A stretch of 64,000 nt of DNA from Actinomycetota bacterium. GTDB taxonomy: Bacteria; Actinomycetota; Actinomycetes; Propionibacteriales; Propionibacteriaceae. The number at the start of each line of letters is the position of its first letter. Position 1 is the first letter of the stretch. The notes below the pieces were generated by a model. That model was not told the DNA's origin. It did not search any database and saw only the letters and a list, made by a program, of their open reading frames with translations. Shown here piece by piece: positions 58,670 to 64,000 of the stretch. Location: assembly GCA_020161795.1 (NCBI GenBank), contig JAIUOR010000033.1, forward strand, positions 1 through 64,000. Direction: 5' to 3'. The position numbers and the translations under genes were made by a program.

Positions 58670-59967
58670 CAGCCCACGAGCAACTCGTCGATGCGCGCCG
58701 CCGCCTTGGTGAGCGCCTCGCGGACGCCGATCGTGCCCTCGAAGGCGGGGGTGAGCTCCTCGTTGAGGATGCCGTCGACCTCAGAGCCCTGGGTGATGGC
58801 GAGCCGGTTCTTGGCGGTGCCCAGCTGCTCGGTGAACACCTTCAGGCCGGGCACGAGCTCGACCTGCTTGTCGCCGAGCGCCTGGATGACGGTGAGCTGA
58901 CCGGTGGGCACCAGCGCCAGCTGGAACTCCTCCGACTGAGTGAACCGGATGAACTCCAGCGCCGCCTCCTGATGCTTCGACGACGCGGTCAGCACGATGT
59001 CCTCACCGCCCACGACGCTCACCGAGCCGCCGGGCCCGGCCGGGACGGGGGAGTACACCGGCTCGAAGTCGGGGAACTGGTCACCCCAGATGCCGCTCAT
59101 CCAGGGGCCGTCGAGGATGGTCGCGTAGTTGCCGTTCGGCAGACCCTCGCTGGTGGAGACCGCGCCCTCGTTGCCGATGATGCCGGAGGAGATCTGGCCG
59201 GCGGTGTACAGGTCGACCAGCATCTGGAGGGTGGCCACATTGGCGTCGCTGTCGAGCACGCCCGAGGAGGTGGTCAGTTCTGCGTCGGTGATGTCGCCGC
59301 CGCCCGACCAGATCCACGGCATGAGGTTCCAGGCGCCCAGCCCGCCGTCGGCGAACAGGCTGACGTCGGAGCCCTTCAGCGCGTTGCCCAGGGCGACGAA
59401 CTCGTCGAAGGTGGCCGGCGGCGCATCCAGCCCGGCCTTCGCCAGCACGTCCGGGTTGGAGATCAGGACGCGGGTGTTGGTGTCGAGCGGAAGGCCGTAG
59501 TACTTGCCCTCGAAGTAGTTGGTGGCGAGCACGCCGGGGAAGGTCGCGTCGGCGAGCTGTTGGAAGTCGGGCATGACGTCGGAGAGCGGCACCAGGACGC
59601 CCAGGTCGGCGAACCGGGGCACCCAGCCCAGATCGGCCCGCACCAGGTCGGGGAGCTCCTCGGCCGCTGCGCTGGTGGTCAGCTTCTGGAGCAGATCGTC
59701 GTAGGGAACGTCGACGTACTCCACCGTCACCCCCGCATGGCTTGCCTCGAAGGCGGGGATCAGGGTGTTGTCCAGGATCTCCTGCTGGGCGGAGTTGCCG
59801 CCGTTGCCGTAGGAGCCCCAGAAGGTGAGCGTGATCGGCTCGGCGGGAGCCATCGATCCCGGTCCGGCCGGGGAGCCCGTGGTCGGGGAACCCCCAGCGG
59901 AGCATCCGGTGACCGCCAGGGCAGCCGTGGCCAGCGCCGCGGCCGTCCCTCGGATATAGCGCTTCAT
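58669..59967 (-). CDS. ABC transporter sugar-binding lipoprotein (oligosaccharide)
   Basis: A 432-residue family-1 solute-binding lipoprotein with lipobox VTGC (Cys22). LTFWGSYGNGGNSAQQEILDN after the linker and VVGGEDIVL further on are typical of MalE-like oligosaccharide-binding proteins. It is first in the cluster and faces the divergent ROK regulator across a 170-base operator region. The neighbouring GH66 and GH13 enzymes suggest that the ligand is an isomalto-oligosaccharide or dextran fragment. Confidence 0.93.
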   Translation of the reverse strand: MKRYIRGTAAALATAALAVTGCSAGGSPTTGSPAGPGSMAPAEPITLTFWGSYGNGGNSAQQEILDNTLIPAFEASHAGVTVEYVDVPYDDLLQKLTTSAAAEELPDLVRADLGWVPRFADLGVLVPLSDVMPDFQQLADATFPGVLATNYFEGKYYGLPLDTNTRVLISNPDVLAKAGLDAPPATFDEFVALGNALKGSDVSLFADGGLGAWNLMPWIWSGGGDITDAELTTSSGVLDSDANVATLQMLVDLYTAGQISSGIIGNEGAVSTSEGLPNGNYATILDGPWMSGIWGDQFPDFEPVYSPVPAGPGGSVSVVGGEDIVLTASSKHQEAALEFIRFTQSEEFQLALVPTGQLTVIQALGDKQVELVPGLKVFTEQLGTAKNRLAITQGSEVDGILNEELTPAFEGTIGVREALTKAAARIDELLVG

Positions 59968-60020
59968 CGCGTGTCTCCAGTCCGTGATCGCAGAGTTCGC
60001 GAGTGAGCCCTGCTGAGGGA

Positions 60021-60113
60021 ATTAGTTCTACAACAAAAATAATCAAGGGGTCAATAGGTGATCTGGTCGAGTTGATTGCACTATGTTTGGTGTCGCCCGG
60101 AACTAATCGTTCC
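60021..60113. promoter_or_regulatory. Divergent operator/promoter region of the ROK cluster
   Basis: ATTAGTTC (60021-60028) and GAACTAAT (60100-60107) are inverted copies 71 bases apart. The right one is part of a palindrome GGAAC-TAATC-GTTCC (60099-60113) next to the ROK start. On the minus strand TTGACC (60049-60054) and TAGAAC (60025-60030) form a possible promoter for the transporter, overlapping the left operator half. Two operators far apart allow loop formation by a dimeric or tetrameric regulator. Confidence 0.6.
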
Positions 60114-60137
60114 GGTTGGCATGCCGAAGGAGTCAGT

Positions 60138-61280
60138 ATGCAGGCCGAGGGATCCGTGTGGGTTCCCGAGCGCGGCACCGCGCAGGCGGTCGCCCTCGAG
60201 GTGCTGCGCCACGGCCCGCTGGCCCGCAGTGACATCGCCCGGCGCCTCGGACTCTCCCCGGGCTCGCTGACCCGGCTGGCCGCTCCGCTCATCGAGAGCG
60301 GATTGCTGGTGGAGGTGGGGGAACGGGCGCAGCCCGGTGCCGGGCGGCCCTCCAGGCTGCTCGACGTCCGGGCGGATTCCCGGCACTTCATCGGGATGAA
60401 GCTGACCGCCACCGGCGTGGCCGGCGTGGTCACCGATCTGCGCGCGAGCGTGGTGGCGGAGGCCGGCATCGCGCTCGACTCCGCCCGTCCCGACCGGGTG
60501 GTCGACCGGATCGGGGAGCTCGTGCGGAGCTTCGTCGACCTGGGCTATGAGCCCACGATGCTCGGCATCGGCGTGGGCGGTCTCGTCGGATCGGGCGGGG
60601 TCGTGCTCAGCGCGCCCTTCCTGGGCTGGGAGCAGGTGCCGCTCGGGCCGCTGGTTCAGCAGGCGACCGGCGTTCGGACGATCGTGGACAACGACCTGGT
60701 TGCCGTCACCGAGTGCGAGAACTGGTTCGGGACGGCGAGCGGGGTCGACCGGTTCGCCGTGGTGACGCTGGGCGCGGGCGTCGGCTACGGGCTGGTGGTG
60801 CACGGACGGACCGTGGTCAACGAGGATTCCGGGATCGGCCTGGTCGGTCACTGGCCGCTGGATCCGCTGGGGCCGCTGTGCCCGGCCGGTCATCGCGGCT
60901 GCGCGCATGCCCTGCTCACCGACACCGGCATCGCCGGCGAGGTCTCCAGCGCCCTTGGACGGACGGTCACCTTCGACGAGGCGCTGGACGCGGCCCAGGC
61001 CGACGACCCCGCCGCCCGCCGGGTCGTGACCGACGCGGGGCGCGGCCTGGGGCGCCTGCTGGCGGCGGTGGCGAACCTGACGGTGCCGCAACTCATCGTG
61101 ATCGGCGGGGAGGGCTCCCGGTTGGCCGTGGTAGCCGAGGCGGCGGTCCAGGAGGGGTTCCACGCCGACCGGGACCCGCGTGCCCACGACGTTCCGCTGA
61201 CCATGATGTCCGGCGGCGGGCTGGACTGGTGCCGCGGCGCCGCGGTGCTGGCCATCCAGGAGTTCGCCCAGGGAGCCTGA
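60138..61280 (+). CDS. ROK family transcriptional regulator
   Basis: A 380-residue NagC/XylR-type regulator: an N-terminal winged helix (ARSDIARRLGLSPGSLTRLAAPLIESGLL, about residues 28-57) and a sugar-kinase-like ROK domain that binds the inducer. The zinc-binding CxCGxxGCxE motif is only partly present, reading CPAGHRGCAHA, so the second cysteine is missing. GAAGGAG before the ATG at 60138 sets the start. It is divergent from the isomalto-oligosaccharide importer operon and probably represses it. Confidence 0.9.
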   Translation: MQAEGSVWVPERGTAQAVALEVLRHGPLARSDIARRLGLSPGSLTRLAAPLIESGLLVEVGERAQPGAGRPSRLLDVRADSRHFIGMKLTATGVAGVVTDLRASVVAEAGIALDSARPDRVVDRIGELVRSFVDLGYEPTMLGIGVGGLVGSGGVVLSAPFLGWEQVPLGPLVQQATGVRTIVDNDLVAVTECENWFGTASGVDRFAVVTLGAGVGYGLVVHGRTVVNEDSGIGLVGHWPLDPLGPLCPAGHRGCAHALLTDTGIAGEVSSALGRTVTFDEALDAAQADDPAARRVVTDAGRGLGRLLAAVANLTVPQLIVIGGEGSRLAVVAEAAVQEGFHADRDPRAHDVPLTMMSGGGLDWCRGAAVLAIQEFAQGA

Positions 61281-61306
61281 CCGCAGCTTCCGGGCCCCGG
61301 TGGTCC

Positions 61307-62998
61307 TCAGTCGGGCTGCCGCAGCTGCAGGCCGAGTTGGTCGGCGTCCAGCTGGGTCAGCATGTCGTCCAGCAGCCCGGACGGGTAGCTGCCCAGATCG
61401 CGCAACTCCAGCAGGGCCGCGCGTTGTGCGTCCAGTACGGTGAGTCGCAGCGCGATCACGTCGGCGTGACGGGTGGCTGCCGCCGGATCCGGCGGACCAC
61501 CCGCCGCCAGCTTGGTGAGCAGTTGGCGAACCGCCGCCAGGGTCGCCTCCGAGTAGGACGAGCCGTCGGCGCGGGTCAGCTCGTCCAGCCGAGCCAGCGC
61601 GGCACGGTTGAGATCGGCCCGCAGCGCGGCCCGCTGCGCCGGATCGACGCCGGTCTGCCCGGTCAGGTCGAGCCGCGCGGCCAGCCGGGAGAGGGTGGCG
61701 CCCTGGATCACCAGGGTGCCTGCCGCCACCACGAAGGCGATCAGCACCAGCAGCGAACGGTGTTCGGTGCCCCGCGGCAGGGTCTGCGCGGCGGCCAGGG
61801 TGACCGCCCCGCGCATGCCGGCCCACACCAGCATCACGCCTTCGCGCTTGCCGAACCGCTCGGCGGCCAGGTAGTCGATGTCGGCCAGCCGGCGGTTCAG
61901 CATCGTCCGCATCCGGTTCACCCGCTGTGCCGGTGCCACGTCGCTGACCTGGTCCAGCCGCTCCTGCAGCTGTTCGAGGCGCTCCCGGCCGGCCGCCGCG
62001 CGGCGCTCGCGACGGGCCAGGAGCCACAGCGACCAGGCCACGAACCCGGCTCGCACCGCCAGCACGGCGGTCGCCGCCACGGCCCCCAGCCCGACCGCCA
62101 CCCACACGCTGTCGTGGGTGTGGCGGACGTCCTCGACCAGCGCGGCCAGTTCCAGCCCCATCAGGAGGAAGATCGCGCTCTCCAGAATCAGCTCGACGGT
62201 CTTCCATGCCGCCGTCCAGGCCAGCCGGCTCTCCGGTCCCAGGACGCGGGGCGAGCGGCCGCCGATCACCAGCCCCGCGGTCACCGCCGCGACCAGCCCG
62301 GAGCCGCCCAGATGCTCGGTGGGCAGGTGGGCGGCGAACGGGACGACCAGCGACAGCGCGACGATCGAACTCGTCTGGCGCAGCCGGGACATCACCGCGC
62401 TGGTCAGCCGTCCGACCAGCCAGCCGACGCCGAGCGCGACGGCGACCGCGTACAGGAAGTCGAGCCCGACCTGCCAGATCGAGACCGCCGCGCCGACCGC
62501 GGCGATCGCGGAGCGCAGCAGCACCAGCGCGGTGGCGTCGTTGAGCAGGCTCTCACCCTCGAGCACGGTGGTGAGCCGGGTGGAGACACCGGCCTTCTTC
62601 ACGATGGACGTGGCCACCGCGTCGGTGGGGCTGACGATGGCGCCCACCGCCACCCCGAGGGCCAGCGGCAGCCCCGGGATCAGCCAGGTGAGCAGCACCC
62701 CCACCACCAGCGCCGAGACGATCACCAGCACCACCGAGAAGGCGGAGATCAGCCGCAGATCGCGCCGGAATTCCATGGACGGGATGCTGACCGCCGCCGA
62801 GAACAGCAGCGGTGGCAGCAGCCCACCGAGGATCCATTCCGGCTCGATCTCGATCGGCGGCATGGCCGGGATGAAGCTGATCGCGATGCCCAGCAGCACC
62901 AGCAGCAGCGGTGCCGCGACGCCGACCCGTGGGGCGAGGGCGGTGATCGCCACGAGCAGCACGATGCCGGCGATGCTGATCAGCAGGGCGATCTCCAT
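61307..62998 (-). CDS. Na+/H+ antiporter (CPA1 family)
   Basis: A 563-residue membrane protein with about 12 helices. The ion-binding core is GAIVSPTDAVATSIVKKAGVSTRLTTVLEGESLLNDATALVLL, where SPTDA and ESLLNDA are the family signatures, followed by WAGMRGAVTLAAAQTLP near residue 415. It exchanges sodium for protons. A C-terminal cytoplasmic helical tail (about 450-563) may sense pH. TTAGGAG before the ATG fixes the start. Confidence 0.94.
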   Translation of the reverse strand: MEIALLISIAGIVLLVAITALAPRVGVAAPLLLVLLGIAISFIPAMPPIEIEPEWILGGLLPPLLFSAAVSIPSMEFRRDLRLISAFSVVLVIVSALVVGVLLTWLIPGLPLALGVAVGAIVSPTDAVATSIVKKAGVSTRLTTVLEGESLLNDATALVLLRSAIAAVGAAVSIWQVGLDFLYAVAVALGVGWLVGRLTSAVMSRLRQTSSIVALSLVVPFAAHLPTEHLGGSGLVAAVTAGLVIGGRSPRVLGPESRLAWTAAWKTVELILESAIFLLMGLELAALVEDVRHTHDSVWVAVGLGAVAATAVLAVRAGFVAWSLWLLARRERRAAAGRERLEQLQERLDQVSDVAPAQRVNRMRTMLNRRLADIDYLAAERFGKREGVMLVWAGMRGAVTLAAAQTLPRGTEHRSLLVLIAFVVAAGTLVIQGATLSRLAARLDLTGQTGVDPAQRAALRADLNRAALARLDELTRADGSSYSEATLAAVRQLLTKLAAGGPPDPAAATRHADVIALRLTVLDAQRAALLELRDLGSYPSGLLDDMLTQLDADQLGLQLRQPD

Positions 62999-63006
62999 GG
63001 TTGCTC

Positions 63007-63480
63007 CTAACGCAGCGGGCCCAGCCAGGTCGCGGGTTCCTCGCGGCAGGCCACCGCGATCGCGTCGGCGTATCGGGGCGCCAGCTCGGGCAGCGCGCCC
63101 AGGGGGAAGAAGGCGGCCTCGGTGGCCTCGTCGTCGCCCGGCGCGGGCTCGCCGGCGAGCCAGCGGCACCGGAAGACATGGTCGAGGTAGTGGGCCTGGT
63201 CGCCGTTGCCGTAAGTGATCAGCTCGGTGACCGTCAGCCAGGCGAGCCGTTCCACCTCGGCGGTCACGCCGGTCTCCTCGGCGACCTCCCGGACGGCGGT
63301 GACGTGGGCATCCTCGCCCGGGTCGACGATGCCGCTGACCGGCGTCCACTCGTCGGTGTCCGAACGCCGTACCAGCAGGACCTCGTCGCCGCGGAGCACC
63401 ACGGCCATTGCCCCAGACAGCCAGAGCGGCGCGACCCCCACCTTCTCGCGGAGCCGCAGGATGAACTCGGGTGTGGGCAC
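63007..63480 (-). CDS. Nudix hydrolase
   Basis: A 157-residue Nudix pyrophosphohydrolase. The Nudix box G-x5-E-x7-REV-x-EE-x-GV is complete (GIVDPGEDAHVTAVREVAEETGV, about residues 49-71). It cleaves a nucleoside diphosphate linked to another moiety; the substrate cannot be told. It precedes the antiporter by eight bases on the same strand, so they may be co-transcribed. Confidence 0.92.
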   Translation of the reverse strand: MPTPEFILRLREKVGVAPLWLSGAMAVVLRGDEVLLVRRSDTDEWTPVSGIVDPGEDAHVTAVREVAEETGVTAEVERLAWLTVTELITYGNGDQAHYLDHVFRCRWLAGEPAPGDDEATEAAFFPLGALPELAPRYADAIAVACREEPATWLGPLR

Positions 63481-63497
63481 CCGGTCACCTTACGCGC

Positions 63498-64000
63498 TCA
63501 GTGGGCGCCGTGGATCTCCTCGGCGTCGTCCGGTTTGGTGAGGAAGGCGGCCGCGGCGATCGCGGCCAGCCACAGCACCCCGACCACCAGGTAGGCACCG
63601 CGGGCGCCGGCGGCGAGGGCCTCCTCGGGTGTGCCACCGGCGGTGGCCGAGATGGTCGACATGATGGTGACGAACAGCGCGGTTCCCGCTGCGCCGGCCA
63701 CCTGTTGCGTGGTGCCGACCGTCGCCGAGCCGTAGCCGCGCAGGTGGTGGGGCAGTGAGCCCAGCGCGGTGGTGAACAGCGGGGTGAACATGAGCGCGAG
63801 CCCCAGGCTCATCAGCAGATGCGCGATCAGCAGGTGCCACCACGGCGTGGTGGGCGCGACGGTCGCGAAGATCGCGAAGGCGCCCACGACGACGAGGCCG
63901 CCGGGGATCACCAGCCAGCGCGGCCCCACCCGGTCGTAGAGCCGGCCGACCAACGGTGCCAGCGCGCCCATCAGGATCCCGCCGGGCAGCAGCATCAGCC
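63498..64000 (-). CDS. MFS transporter, C-terminal part (cut by the window end)
   Basis: At least 167 residues of the C-terminal half of a major-facilitator exporter, with five or six helices and the loop motif GRLYDRVGPRWLVIPG. PLFTTALGSLPHHLRGYGSATVGTTQQVAGA is typical of the 14-helix DHA2 drug:proton antiporters. The N-terminal half lies beyond position 64000. The stop is 17 bases from the start of the Nudix gene. Confidence 0.85.
   Translation of the reverse strand, partial: LMLLPGGILMGALAPLVGRLYDRVGPRWLVIPGGLVVVGAFAIFATVAPTTPWWHLLIAHLLMSLGLALMFTPLFTTALGSLPHHLRGYGSATVGTTQQVAGAAGTALFVTIMSTISATAGGTPEEALAAGARGAYLVVGVLWLAAIAAAAFLTKPDDAEEIHGAH

Noticed and set aside
1-64000. CRISPR arrays, tRNA and rRNA genes
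   Set aside because: No regularly spaced identical repeats, cloverleaf-like segments or rRNA-like conserved blocks were seen by reading; a covariance search would be needed to exclude a tRNA fully.

Overview
The window is about 64 kb of high-GC DNA with short intergenic gaps, GTG starts and frequent ATGA or GTGA stop/start overlaps. Several genes point to an actinobacterium: a MurJ flippase fused to a pseudokinase, with a DUF6049 membrane protein beside it and a divergent pcnA (the Mycobacterium tuberculosis Rv3907c-Rv3910 neighbourhood), a DivIVA-type coiled-coil protein, a septum-formation-family lipoprotein and a DUF2180 protein. Gene content and codon use suggest Propionibacteriales, possibly Propionibacteriaceae. 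That placement is inferred from gene families, not from a marker gene. No rRNA, tRNA, CRISPR array or intact insertion sequence was seen.

Layout. 0.1-5.9 kb: a LacI-controlled sugar-uptake operon on the minus strand (binding lipoprotein, two permeases, a GH32-like intracellular glycosidase, LacI) with a clear promoter and a perfect 16-bp operator. 6.1-16.9 kb: 6-phosphofructokinase, a lipoprotein, a DUF2231 membrane protein, an M3 peptidase, an acyl-CoA ligase, threonine synthase and two overlapping coiled-coil genes. 17.0-17.4 kb: insertion-sequence and gene debris. 17.5-23.3 kb: aldo/keto reductase, DUF998, a divergent MarR/OsmC pair followed by hemerythrin and PIG-L deacetylase genes, a baeRF-like protein and a DinB protein. 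23.3-30.9 kb: murJ-pseudokinase, DUF6049, pcnA and a HAD phosphatase. 30.9-36 kb: MarR/MFS efflux pair, FadD, Tag, an EamA exporter. 36-45 kb: a 5'-truncated sugar-binding protein, MscS channel, septum-formation lipoprotein, sigma-like protein, a DnaA-box cluster, and several small enzymes. 45-53.5 kb: an enolase behind a leader resembling the fluoride riboswitch, a dynamin-like GTPase with a histidine phosphatase, and a tandem pair of MutS-like ATPases. 53.5-61.3 kb: a ROK-regulated cluster with a GH66 dextranase-family enzyme and a GH13 alpha-glucosidase behind an ABC importer, read here as uptake and cytoplasmic breakdown of isomalto-oligosaccharides or dextran fragments. 61.3-64 kb: a Na+/H+ antiporter, a Nudix hydrolase and a cut-off MFS transporter.

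How the parts work together. Two importers lack their own ATPase and probably share an MsiK-type ATPase encoded elsewhere. Each importer is coupled to cytoplasmic glycosidases and its own repressor, and the products feed glycolysis, for which the window carries phosphofructokinase and enolase. The MarR/OsmC/hemerythrin genes look like a peroxide or oxygen stress unit. MurJ-pseudokinase, DivIVA-like coiled coils and the septum-formation lipoprotein serve envelope growth. The least explained items are the MutS-like pair, the fluoride-riboswitch-like leader with changes at conserved positions, the direct repeats before the sigma-like gene, and several long inverted repeats at gene ends.
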